From positions 248,001 through 312,000 of the forward strand of contig QPFY01000002.1 in assembly GCA_003665825.1 (NCBI GenBank): DNA of 64,000 nt, read 5' to 3'. The stretch is from Microbotryum silenes-acaulis (taxonomy: Eukaryota; Basidiomycota; Microbotryomycetes; Microbotryales; Microbotryaceae). Shown in pieces: positions 26,345-36,594 of this stretch (the first letter of the stretch is position 1; each line of letters opens with the position of its first letter). A program made the position numbers and the translations under genes. The notes below the pieces were generated by a model that searched no databases, was not told where the DNA came from, and worked only from the letters and a program-made list of their open reading frames with translations.

Positions 26345-28223
26345 GGCTCAGGAGATCTAGGACCCCAGCTGGTGTCGTTGTCGTCCTCCCGCCGGTCGTT
26401 CCTCACCCTCTTCGCCCGCCGCCTTCACTACGTCGTCGACCGGCGGCCGGTGACCTCGTCGCCTCAAATCGGCCGCTGCGCGTTGACAAGTAGATGTCTC
26501 GGAGCTGTTGCGTCCTCCACACGGCCCCGAGAGAAGAGCGTGACGTTGTACCGCGATATGAGGACTGGTAGAGGGTCAATCGAGGTTTGAACTGGTACTC
26601 CAAATTGTAGTAGGAGCTCCAAAGTCAAGACAGACACCCAGTCGAGGATTGCGAGTTGCGACCCGATCAGGCGCGCCTCAGATAATTCCGAGCGCTCAAA
26701 GCGGAGTGAGCTGTGCGCCGTTCGCAGGCGGGGTGCCGCACGAGCGTGTGTAAAAGAGCGAGTCAGTGATGGTCAGTCCTCGAGTTGGAGTAAGTGGAGC
26801 TTTGAGAACGGCCTGTAGAGACGTACGTAAATTAGGTGACACCCAATCGCTGCAGCGCTGCGATGACGGAGCCAGAGCCAAAGCGACGGACTTCTGAGCT
26901 CGCAGGCAGCCGGCAGCTGCTAGGCGTTCACGGCGCCAGCAGTGCACGGGGCCATCGAGAAGGCGGCGGGTGGCCTCGGGCGGGGCGGGGCGCGCGTGGC
27001 CTGCTCGGCATCGGAAGCCGCCGTTCCGTCCGGGTCTTTTGAAGTCCGATCAACGGGACATTTATTACTTAGCTCGCTTGGAGCCGAAAGCGGCGAGTAG
27101 AGTCGGAGTGGTGCTGTCGTGGTGGGGGGGAGAAGGAATCGGTGGAAAAGCTTCGTTCTTACGAATTTTGGTGCATGGTGTGTCGGCATGAGGCGAGATC
27201 GTTCAGACCATCATTCGGGCACGGTGATCTTTGACTCCGCCCTGTTGGTCGTTTCGGGTTTGCCTGTGTGCGCTTCTTCGACAGCAAAGCAACCTGGTTA
27301 TACCCACCTTCTCCGGCCCGGAGCGTGCATGCATGACCCCTGACTGCCGCGCGTCGCTCCCGCCAATTTTTCGCTGGGGGGTGCGTGTAAGGTATGCGCC
27401 TCTGATGTGCATAAAATACAATCTGTCGTTCTTGACCGCTAGGCTAAAAGCAAGTCGTAACTAGAACTGAACTCGACAATTCTAGCTACTCAGAGGCTAC
27501 TTATGGGGCTGTTCCTGTAAGACATCCCCTTAAGTTACAGTGCGCTTTATTAGCAACCCAGATCCATCATTCAGATGCCTGTTAGGATCTACCCATCGAC
27601 CACGCGCAAAACCGCAGATTTTGATAAACCCCGCTAAAGAGCAGGATTCCACCGGTGGCCCCGGTCCTCGGCCCCGATCATGGGTTTTCTCCGTGACGTG
27701 CACCGCATCGACGCCCACGCACGGCGCGCGCGCATGGGTGGTTGCGGATGCCCGGACCAGCCATCAACGGCGTGTGAGCTCCGGAGTCGACTAGCCTCGT
27801 TCCTCTTCTCTTGAGATTGGAAACGCTTCAGGAACCGATCATGCGATGCAAGTCTGTTTCACTTGTCCCAGAGTGCTAGGGACCGCGTCCTTTTGTTCCC
27901 AAGCTTCTCAAGTTGATTGGGTCCAGGCTCCAAGACAGACGTAGCTATACTCTGCCCTGCCGCCTACACCGCCCCCGCACTTTCGGCGCTAGCGAACTGA
28001 TCATCCCCGATTGCAGGCGCGGATGCCGCAAAAAACGATCGCTGTGCGACATCTTTGCTCCTGACGCCGCTGGGCGGAACCTTGGCTCTAAAAGCTAGCT
28101 CCGAAAAGTCGCCGGCGCCGGTCAAAGGGTTCGCGAGATGTTGAGGCGACAAGTCGACGCGAAGGGTGTGCTGCTGGGGAGGAGGAGGCGGAGGCGAGGA
28201 ATGGGTAATTAGCCCCGAATGGG
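26345..28223. other. Gene-poor region
   Basis: This is the 5' flank of the Cys-rich gene followed by about 1.5 kb without recognisable coding signal. Short ORFs on both strands overlap one another and lack domains. No tRNA-like B box or terminal repeat was found. It borders the transposon-associated block to the right and may itself be old mobile DNA. Confidence 0.5.
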
Positions 28224-28756
28224 AGGCCCAGTGATTTGCGTTTTGCGAAGCGACGATCCATGGCATCTTTTCCGTCACAACCCCACCCCGGTCAGATGCT
28301 CCTGGCAGCGACTCCGACAGTGACGACGCCAACCCCGACCCACCCACCAAGGTGCGCAAGGTGACTGCCGCCCAATCCGACCGAAGCCTCTTCAAGCCCA
28401 ACTCGGATGGGGTTTCGCGTTACATGACCGGCAAGGGACCGCTCGTCGTCTTGCAGCTCTTCAACGTCGAGCTCTTTGGTCCCCACCGCGTTCCACATGG
28501 TCAGTGGCAAACCAACGGCCATTCGGTCAAGATCCTCACGCTCGATGTCGCAGAGGCCGTTCTCGAAGCTCGCTCGTCGCCTGATTCTGAAGCTGCGATT
28601 GTTCCTCGCCAAACGGTATACGAAATGTTCGACCTTGTCACCGAGCACTACCCGACGTGGCATTCCAAAGTCGCCTCCGATGTGGGACCAGCGTTGCCAT
28701 TTTCGGAACCAAAGTGCCCTGCTATTCGCACGATTAACCTAATTCCGTTAACGTAA
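28224..28756 (+). pseudogene. Orphan coding fragment, unknown
   Basis: A plus-strand frame stays open from just after a TGA at about 28221 to the stop at 28756. From about 28293 it reads like real protein: SDSDSDDANPDPPTKVRKV, GVSRYMTGKGPLVVLQLFNV, and HSVKILTLDVAEAVLEARSS. A good splice acceptor (cccggtcag) lies at about 28288-28296, so the piece may be a terminal exon whose upstream exons are lost or unrecognised. I do not recognise the family. It ends head-on against the tail of the XPG-like remnant, at a spot where TAATTCCGT is directly repeated (about 28740-28760), which suggests a rearrangement joint. Confidence 0.45.
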
Positions 28757-30032
28757 TTCCGTGCGGGGAATCGGCGCATAAGCATATCGCGAGACTTTCG
28801 AAGGGTCTCCGTGTGGCGTCCCCTCGAATCGCACCCTGCACCCTTGCGAGACAGCGGTGATCAATGCCTTTGTCGCTTTTGCAAACGTCTTGTCCTTGTA
28901 GTGGTGCAGCAGATCTTGGATAGGATCGATCTTGGCGCAAAGGGACTTGACGTTCGCAATTCGTTTCTCCGTCGGCGCCGGCTCCCGAGTCGACGTTCCT
29001 GATTAACGGCCCCGCGGCGCCATCCCAGCCACTTTGCCACGTCGCCGGGTCCAACCACTGCCTAGGCAAATCTCAAAGTCCTGCAGGCCCGATCCCTGTG
29101 ATGCCCCTGAAATAGTCGCACCCGAAGATGAGGCTCGCGACGAATCGCTGACAAGAATTCCACACCGCGGGGTGAGCGTCGAGCACGGCAAGGTCCACCA
29201 AGCTAATGTTTCGGTCCTTGCCCGATAGCACGGCGCGATAACGGGCTTGGTCGGCGCCGAGAAGCATGAAAAAGTCGCTGTCGGCGCTCACGAGGACGAC
29301 GCGGTTGGGTTCGAGCGCAACGTCGCAGATCTGGCCAAACTTGGTCGACGCCGAAACGAGGGGATCGGCCTCGTGGGCCGCGACGACGAGCAAGCCTTGC
29401 TCGGACCAGCGAACAAAGGTGGCGACTCGGGTTGGCTCGTCACCGTTGAAAAAAGCGACCTCCCATTCTTTGCTTGATTTTCCGTGAACGCACGCGGCGA
29501 GGGTGTCGTTCGTGATGAAGGGAACGGGGTGGATGACAGGGGTCGACTTATCGGAAGGCTGTTGCGGCTGCTGGCGATCTTGGCGATCGAGCACGGTGTC
29601 CCACTTGAGCTCGGGACGAAGGATGGGATGATCAAATACCACGACCACTTGGATCCGCCTTGCCGTCGCTGCAATGATCTCCTCGAGGTGTCGAATGATC
29701 GCATTGAGGAACAGCCGGCCTCGCTTCGGCTCGTTGTGTTTCGCGCGGTCCGTCGCGGCTTTGCATTGATGTTGGAATGTGGTAGAGCCGTCGATGATGG
29801 CGACTGAGTGGAGCACAGTGATGGACGGCGTAGAGGGTCAGCTAGGGTTTGCTCGGCAAATCGTCCCGGAGCAGTTATGGGCTGCGAAGGGGCTCTGAGG
29901 AAGTGACTTGCCATCGATCTTGCCGACGAGGGAAACCAGCGCGCTGCTCAGGTTCGTCTCCCGAGAGAGAAGGGCGTCTGGAACGACCTCTAAAGCGTAA
30001 CCGAGGCAGTGGTGGCCGTGTTTGACCGTCAT
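28752..30032 (-). pseudogene. Decayed XPG/FEN1-like nuclease gene
   Basis: Relative of the flap endonuclease family. The N-terminal exon (29912-30032, MTVKHGHHCLGYALEVVPDA...) joins the main exon (29073-29803) across a 108-nt intron with a GC donor (GCAAGT) and a CAG acceptor. XPG-N-like parts are VAIIDGSTTF and VVVVFDHPILRPE. XPG-I-like parts are EADPLVSA, VVLVSADSDFFML, and LIFGCDYFRGITGIGPAG, where FEN1 has the DSD acids and the GCDY...GIGP hairpin. The frame then stops at 29073. Protein-like sequence continues in other frames (LQDFEICLGSG at about 29050-29085; KRIANVKSLCAKIDPIQDLL to about 28752), so at least one frameshift or stop interrupts it. I infer a pseudogene; an unusual intron could rescue it. 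A copia element is inserted 66 bp upstream of the ATG. Confidence 0.65.
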
Positions 30033-30092
30033 CGAGGGAGGTATGAGGTGTGTAGGTGCAAGGCGCAAGGCACAAGGTGCAGGGTGCAGGAA

Positions 30093-30097
30093 GAATC
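30093..30097. repeat. Target-site duplication, left copy (5 bp)
   Basis: GAATC directly before the 5' LTR, identical to 34595-34599 after the 3' LTR. Five base pairs is the usual copia integrase footprint. Confidence 0.85.
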
Positions 30098-30300
30098 TGT
30101 CAGAGTGTATATTGCTGTTTCATCCCACTTGTCTTCCTGATTATGATTAGTTACTAGTTGTTGATATTAGTCGCCTCGCGCGGCTCGTGCCTGCCTCGCG
30201 CGCGCTCCCTTAGCGCTTCTCTTCTTTCTCCAACTATCTTTACTATCATCTTCGGCTCTCGTACTTACGTATCTCGTGCCTCGGCTTCAGGTTCCCAAAA
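30098..30300 (+). repeat. 5' long terminal repeat
   Basis: 203 bp, beginning TGTCAGAGTG and ending TTCCCAAAA directly before the primer-binding site. Its sequence matches 34310 onward except for about four substitutions and the duplication present in the 3' copy. Confidence 0.92.
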
Positions 30301-30313
30301 GGTTATGAGCCCA
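30301..30313 (+). other. Primer-binding site matching half of initiator tRNA-Met
   Basis: GGTTATGAGCCCA starts directly after the LTR. It is complementary to the anticodon stem-loop of initiator tRNA-Met, which contains GGGCTCATAACC, rather than to a tRNA 3' end. This matches the half-tRNA priming known for Drosophila copia and yeast Ty5. Confidence 0.8.
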
Positions 30314-33300
30314 CCGAACCTACCAGCGGCGGGCGACCCCGACGATCACGGTGACATGGCATCTACGCCTCCTCTACCACCGTCATCAACGTCGATCCAC
30401 ACCATCGACATCGCCTCCGCTACCTCCGTCACGCTCACCAAAGAGCAATTCGACGAGCTGATTAGGAACCAGCGCCCCGCACCCACACAGGACGACGACG
30501 CACTCTCCATGCGTCAGCTACTCTCCCCAGTCAACCCCCCGGTCTTCCCACACGACTCGAAGCTTACGGAGGACAATTACGTTGACTGGGTCCTCACGAT
30601 GCCGCCATGCCCGCCCTCTTGGGCTGGATTCAACGCTCGGACGAATCGAGCGACGGTCCTCGTTGCGAAGGCGGTCGTACCGACCAAACGCTCAAAATGG
30701 GATCGTTCTGGTCCTGCCCCGAGCAACTGCCCAGCTTGTGGTCAAGGCAAGCACTGGCTCGACAAGTGTCCGGAATCGCGCAAGCGAGCCAAGTACCTCG
30801 AGCTCAAGAACGCCATGAAGGAACTCCAAGGCTCATCATCGCCTGCGTCCACGTTCGTGGCCACCGAGGAAGCATCCAAGGATCAACACCTGTCCGTCTT
30901 TTCTTCTGCTACGTTTACCAACATCGGGCCACCGGCGGAAATCCTTCTGCTAGACTCGGCGTCGGCGTGCCACGTCGTCAACGATGCGTCCTTCTTTGAC
31001 GGCCCCCTTTCGCCTACCCCGCAAGTCCTGCAAGGTCTAGGGGGAACGGTGAAGGCCTCGGGAATCGGCTCGGTCAAGCTCGTCTCCGATAATGGTACCA
31101 AGTTCACCCTCAACAACGTGATCTACGCCCCCGAGAGCCCTGCCAACCTCATCTCGGTCCGGGCCTTCGACCGCAAAGGCGTTCGCATCACCTTCGAACA
31201 CGGAGAAGTCGAGCTCCGCACGCCGCAAGGGTGCATCGCCACAGCATCAGCCATCGCGTCCAGCGTTTACAAACTCAACGCTTCGGTCCAAGCTGCCAGC
31301 AAAGGTGCGCTACACACGCTCGTCGCCACCAAGTCCAATAGGCTACCTCTACTTACCCTTCACCGGCGCTACGGCCACGCCTCTGTCCAGACACTTAAAA
31401 AACTGGCGGCCTCTGGCCAGGTGGAGGGTTTGGATTGGCCCTATAGTGACTTCGAGTGTGAAGACTTCACCTGCAACGCGTGCCTTGCCTCCAAAGCGCA
31501 TCGTTTGCCTTTCCCCTCTTCGTCGTCGCATGCCGCGGAACCGCTTGCATTGGTGCACTCGGATGTCTTATCTTTCCCCGAGGAGTCCTTCGGCCATAAG
31601 CGGTACCTCGTCACGTTCATCGACGACTTCTCGAGGAAGACTTGGGTTTACCCCATCGGGCACAAAAGCGAGGTCCTTCCGACATTCAAGGATTGGCTTC
31701 TGGAGATCGAAAACGCCACGGGTCGCAAGGTCAAAACGCTTCGCTCGGACAACGGGGGCGAGTATGTCTCTACCGCCTTCAACGGCTATTGCGTAGCTCG
31801 TGGAATTCGTCGCGAATTGACCACACCGTACACGCCCGAGCAAAACGGTCGAGCCGAGCGAGTCAACCGGTCGATCGTGGAGGGCACCCTGGCTCTTCTG
31901 TCTCACTCGGGACTCCCACGATCATGCTGGGACGAGGCTGCCATGTGTTACATCCACGTCAAGAACCTATCGCCTCACGCGGCTCTCGGTGGAGGCATCC
32001 CAAACAGTCGTTGGTCGGGCGCCACACCAGGCGTGGAGGGTCTTCGGGCATTCGGTTGTCGCGCCTGGGCCACCGTGCTGGCTCACCGACGGGACAAACT
32101 TGACCCAAAAGGGATCGCTCTGGTCTTCGTGGGTTACGATCGACACGCGAAAGCCTGGCGTCTTCTTGACCCCTCCTCGATGCGTGTGAGTCTGAGCCGA
32201 AATGTGACGTTCGTTGAAACCGAGTTCCCCTTCACGACCGCACCAACCCGCGTGACGCAGCCACGCATCCCGGGTTACTGCCCCCAGCCGCCACCTGTCG
32301 AAGCTCCAGCACCGTCGTCGGCTCCAACGCTTGTCGACCCTCCCCCGCGGCCACCTTCCCCAACGCCTGACGAAACACCCGCGTCGCCGGTTTCGACCAA
32401 CTCGGCCGACAAAGACGACACCTCGTCGACCATGAGCGCTACGACGGAGCCAGCCGTGAACTTGCCGCAGCCACCTCCGGATCCAGCTCCACTCGCCAAA
32501 GTCAAGCCAACTTGGGAGTACGGCGACGTCGCCAAGGTTGGTCCCGATCCGGGGAAGTACGGTGAAGTCGACACTCGAAACATCATAGTTGGCCCCCGGA
32601 CACGCCGCCAGCTCGTTCCCACCATGATCACGCGGGAACAGCTCGTCGACGGCCCCGACGGACCCACCGCCTCCTTCAAGAGCCTGCTCCTCGCCTTCGC
32701 ATCCACCAAAGCCGGCTTCGCAGATCACGACTTGACAGTTGTTCGCGATCCGGCCAATTGGGGCGACGTCATCCGATCGGGACAAGAGGACATTTGGGGC
32801 GCACCGGCACAGGATGAATTCGATTCGCTTCTTAACGATTACGAGGTCTTCGAAATCATCGAATCCGGTGAGCTCCCCGCGGGTGAGATCCTCCTGCGAT
32901 CGGGCTGGGTGTTCCGGACTAAACGCAACCAGCATGGCGACATCACCGATTACAAGGCGCGTCTCGTCGCTCACGGATGTGCCCAACGTCCTGGCCTTGA
33001 CTTCGAGAAGAACTACGCCCCAGTCGTCAAATTCACGTCCATTAGAGCCCTCATCGCACTCGCCGCGGCCAACGGCTATCACGTCCATCAGGCCGACGTC
33101 AACAAAGCGTACTTCCACGGCAAACTTGACAAGCCTCTGTACATGCGCGTCCCTCAGGGCATTGACCTGCCCGGCAAGATCCTCAAGCTGTCCAAATCCA
33201 TCTACGGCCTTCGCCAGGCCGGCACCATCTGGAACGCTGAGATTGACTCGACTCTGCGGTACCTCGGATACGTGCCCACCCGGTCCGACATCTGCATCTA

Positions 33301-34296
33301 CCGCCGCGAACACGACGGGCACTCTCATTACATTGCCTTGTACGTCGACGACTTGCTTTGGTTGGCCCCTCTACCGCCGAGATCGACCGGGTGCTCGACG
33401 CGTTGGAACTCGCGTATGGCATCAAACGTCTCGGACCTGCCGAATACATCCTAGGCATCCAAGTCAAGCGTGGACAAGACGGATCTATCACGCTCTCGCA
33501 AGAGCGCTACCTTCGGGACATCCTGGCCAGGTTCCAGTTCACCGATGCCAAGCCGGCGAGTATTCCAATGCAGCCAGGTGTCGTCCTTGACTTCGAGGAC
33601 TTGTCGGCCACTCCTCAGGATCGTACGCGCTACTTGCAGGCCATCGGTTCGTTGATGTACGCCGCCGTAGGAACTCGTCCGGACCTTGCCTTCGTGGTCA
33701 GCTACCTCGCTCGCTTCTCGCAGCAGCCCGGCCCGGAGCATTGGACAGCCATCAAGCAGGTCCTCCGCTACATCAAAGGCACGCTGGACTTGGGGCTCAC
33801 CTATCGCAAGACCAGCCAACCACTCCATGGCTACTCGGACGCGAACTGGGGAGCCTGTCTAACGACCTCGCGATCGACCATGGGCTACGCGTTCATCTTG
33901 TCTGGAGCCGTGATCGCTTGGTGCTCCAAACGCGAGCACAGGGTCGCCAAGTCTACTACCGACGCGGAGTACCTCTCTCTTTCGTACACAAGCGGTGATG
34001 CCATCCACCTGAGCGAACTCCTGGCTGAACTTGGCGCTCCGGTCTCTGGCCCAGTCGTGCTCTACGGTGACAACCAAGGTTCGCTGGCTCTTGCGCAGCA
34101 CCCGACCAACCATCAGGGGTCTCGTCACGTTCGCATCTCGGAACACTACGTCCGCGAGAGGGTTGCTGAGAAGGAGATCGAGGTCCGCTACATCGCCACC
34201 GGTGACATGTTCGCCGATATCTTCACCAAAGCCTTGGGTCCCAAGCCGTTCATCTTCCATCGGGCGAATTTGGGTTTACGAGGTGCAGTGGTATGA
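30305..34296 (+). pseudogene. Copia gag-pol polyprotein, frameshifted
   Basis: The frame opens at the ATG at 30305 (it is also open upstream through the LTR) and runs to a stop at 33454. A second frame carries the rest to 34296. Gag is short: [10 protein letters not shown] jumps almost directly to the zinc knuckle [14 protein letters not shown], so most of the capsid region is missing. Protease: [14 protein letters not shown]. Integrase: H...H...CNAC zinc part, then [14 protein letters not shown] and QNGRAERVN supplying the D, D and E. Reverse transcriptase: [36 protein letters not shown] and YVDDLL. RNase [25 protein letters not shown] and the tail ADIFTKAL. The frame changes at about 33357-33365, just after YVDD, consistent with loss of one base. 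Without recoding, the RT thumb and RNase H would not be made. Confidence 0.93.
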
Positions 34297-34300
34297 CAGC

Positions 34301-34309
34301 ACGGGGGGG
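34301..34309 (+). other. Polypurine tract
   Basis: ACGGGGGGG directly before the 3' LTR, five bases after the pol stop codon. It is the expected plus-strand primer position for reverse transcription. Confidence 0.75.
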
Positions 34310-34594
34310 TGTCAGAGTGTATATTGCTGTTTCATCCCACTTGTCTTCCTGATTATAAATAGTTACTAGTTGTTGATATTAGTTGCCTCGCGCGGCTCGT
34401 GCCTGCCTCGCGCGCGCTCCCTTAGCGCCTCTCTTCTTTCTCCAACTATCTTTACTATCATCTTCGGCTCTCGTACTTACGTATCTCGTGCCTCGGCTTC
34501 AGGTTAGTTACTCTGCAATACCTCGAACTATCTTTACTATCATCTTCGGCTCTCGTACTTACGTATCTCGTGCCTCGGCTTCAGGTTCCCAAAA
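34310..34594 (+). repeat. 3' long terminal repeat with internal duplication
   Basis: 285 bp, against 203 bp for the 5' LTR. The last about 62 bp of the unit (starting AACTATCTTTACTATC at 34444) are repeated from 34526, separated by a 20-bp filler (34506-34525) absent from the 5' LTR. The end TTCCCAAAA is the same as in the 5' copy and is followed by GAATC. Confidence 0.9.
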
Positions 34595-34599
34595 GAATC
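34595..34599. repeat. Target-site duplication, right copy (5 bp)
   Basis: GAATC, identical to 30093-30097. Confidence 0.85.
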
Positions 34600-36594
34600 A
34601 AGGGTGGTTGAGAAGGCCGCGCTGCCCATCGCTCCGAGCCGAAAAGCAAACGAGGGCAGGTCCAACAAAAGGTCGTTCGAGCTCAGAGTAGTGTGAGAAG
34701 ATGCATCATAATATTTCAAATTGTACCGTAAAATAGCCTGTACCCCATATTCATTATTTTTGCTCTCAATCTTAGTCTGGTCAAGGCTGCGGCCTCTTTT
34801 CGGAAGACCGCAGTGGGGAGCTTGAGCGTCAACGATCTAGGCAGCGAGAATCCGCCAATTTTCTGATGAACAATGGTTCGACGTACATGTAAAGAATTTA
34901 TCTTTTCTTCTTTCAATATGATTTTGTATTTGGGTGCCACCCTACTTGCATGACAGCCTCGACTCGCTGCGCCGGAGCTCTCGCGTGAAGCCGGTCCCGC
35001 AACCCAGCTCCGCGGCGGACTCGGAGTTCGGGGTCGTCCCAACTCGGACAAAGCTGCTGGAGCGACAACCGCTGTATTGATCGCGGCAATCTCAACTCTG
35101 GGGTGATTCTTAGAGCTCAAACTACTTGCTGAGACTTGACCGAGCTTGATCGACAAGGTATTCGGTCTTTCCGAGGGGTGGATCGTTGGCCTCGATGTGG
35201 GGTGCACGGTCCCCTGTCCGTTCAGATCTTCGGCGCTCTCGGCCGCTCTCGGCCGCGCTCAGCAGAGGTGGAAAAGATCGGAAGGTTGAAGTCACAGCGT
35301 GACGTCATATTGATGAGATGACTCATTCTGCCAGGCGCGCGCTCCCGCACCCAAGTCAGCGACCACCTCGAGCTCGTCGCCTCTCTCTCTTTCTCCTTCC
35401 TTCTCCTCGTCGACGCGCTCTGCACTTCTCGCACCACTTAATCTTGCCGACATCGCCCCCCTTTTCAGGAGGATACGAAACGGTGGCCTTTGTGATGTGG
35501 TAGAGTCTGTCGTTCGATCCCTCCCACCGTCAAAAGTGTGAGTAACTACCTAGCTAGCGATCGTGTTCGTGTGGCGTATGGTCGGACTGACTCGTCTCGT
35601 GTTCACCCGTCTCGCGTCCATCTTTCACCACACCACCTCCATCATCTTACCCCACACCACTTCTCCCCTCTCCCCTCTCACTGTGATCTCTCGCTTCCCA
35701 CCTCGCCACTCCGACCTTACCGTCTCTCACTGCGTCACTGCGTCACGGCTTGCCATCAGCCTATCCACTCGTCGACGAGTGTTGAATGGCGCCTATGGCA
35801 TGTCACTGAGGTTGTTCCGGTCCACAAGACCGCTTGCATTTGATCGTACCCCGTGAGTCTTTGCTTCGACCCTTGATCGATCGATGGATCGATCGTGCTC
35901 GCCGGCCCTTGACGACGGGCGAGGCGGGGACAGCAGCCTCCACTGCGTTACCGAGTCGACCGATCTCACCTGCTCGGATCGAAGGAGGTTCACGGTACCT
36001 CTAACATCAGTGAGTAGCATGTACCCTCATCCTATGGTACCAGGTAGCTTACTTCTAGTGTACGCGTCAACCTCCAGCTGCACACGGTCTTCAAGCCATC
36101 TCCACCTCGGTCGACAAGGTCCCCTTTTCTTTTTCTGTTGCTTTCGAATTGGTTTCACCTCGGAACTCTTACGCTGGCGGTGCTAAGTGGCAGGCGACTT
36201 GTCCTTGTTTAGCCTGGCCAGATCCAACTCCTACATTGAGCCACCCTCGTGAACCCTTTTCGTGTTTTGTAGTTTTTGAGTGCACGTATCGAGATGCGCA
36301 TGCACCACGGATTTGAAATTCGAGACCTGGAGATCTTGATAACGACTCATCTACGGTCGCTACCTTCTGCTACCTAGGTAGTTACGTAGTCGGGGTCATA
36401 GTCAAATGGGAAAGTCGAGTCATCTCTTTCATATCTTCTCCTACCGTTTTCACGAGATCCGATTGGACGAGCACCCGTGAATCAAGTTGGCCTCCGAGGA
36501 TCGACTCAGCCCGAGTGTCTGATATTACAACGCACGCTCTTGCGAGCTTTCAGGTGACTCGACCAGGTTTACGCAATGGCAAAGTTTGCTATGT
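34600..36594. other. Gene-poor region right of the copia element
   Basis: Its first part is the original continuation of the sequence left of 30093. Several ORFs of 60-163 codons occur, none with a recognisable domain or splice-linked partner. Pyrimidine-rich runs (35370-35430, 35620-35740) and GATCGATC palindromes (about 35878-35894) are the only visible structure. A short gene or non-coding RNA cannot be excluded. Confidence 0.5.

Larger units (their letters stand above)
30098..34594 (+). mobile_element. Ty1/copia-type LTR retrotransposon, full length but defective
   Basis: The element has a 203-bp 5' LTR, a primer-binding site, one gag-pol frame, a polypurine tract and a 285-bp 3' LTR. 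It is bounded by the 5-bp duplication GAATC. The domain order protease-integrase-RT-RNase H defines the copia group. LTRs begin TGTCAGAG and differ at only about four positions over their shared part (roughly 98% identical), so insertion was fairly recent. Defects are a gag reduced by an internal deletion, a one-base frame change in reverse transcriptase, and a rearranged 3' LTR. It lies just upstream of the XPG-like remnant and separates that gene from its original 5' flank. Confidence 0.95.

Noticed and set aside
31967..33328. 453-codon minus-strand ORF inside the copia element
   Set aside because: Antisense shadow of the pol gene; it lacks any domain, while the plus strand carries integrase and reverse transcriptase motifs.
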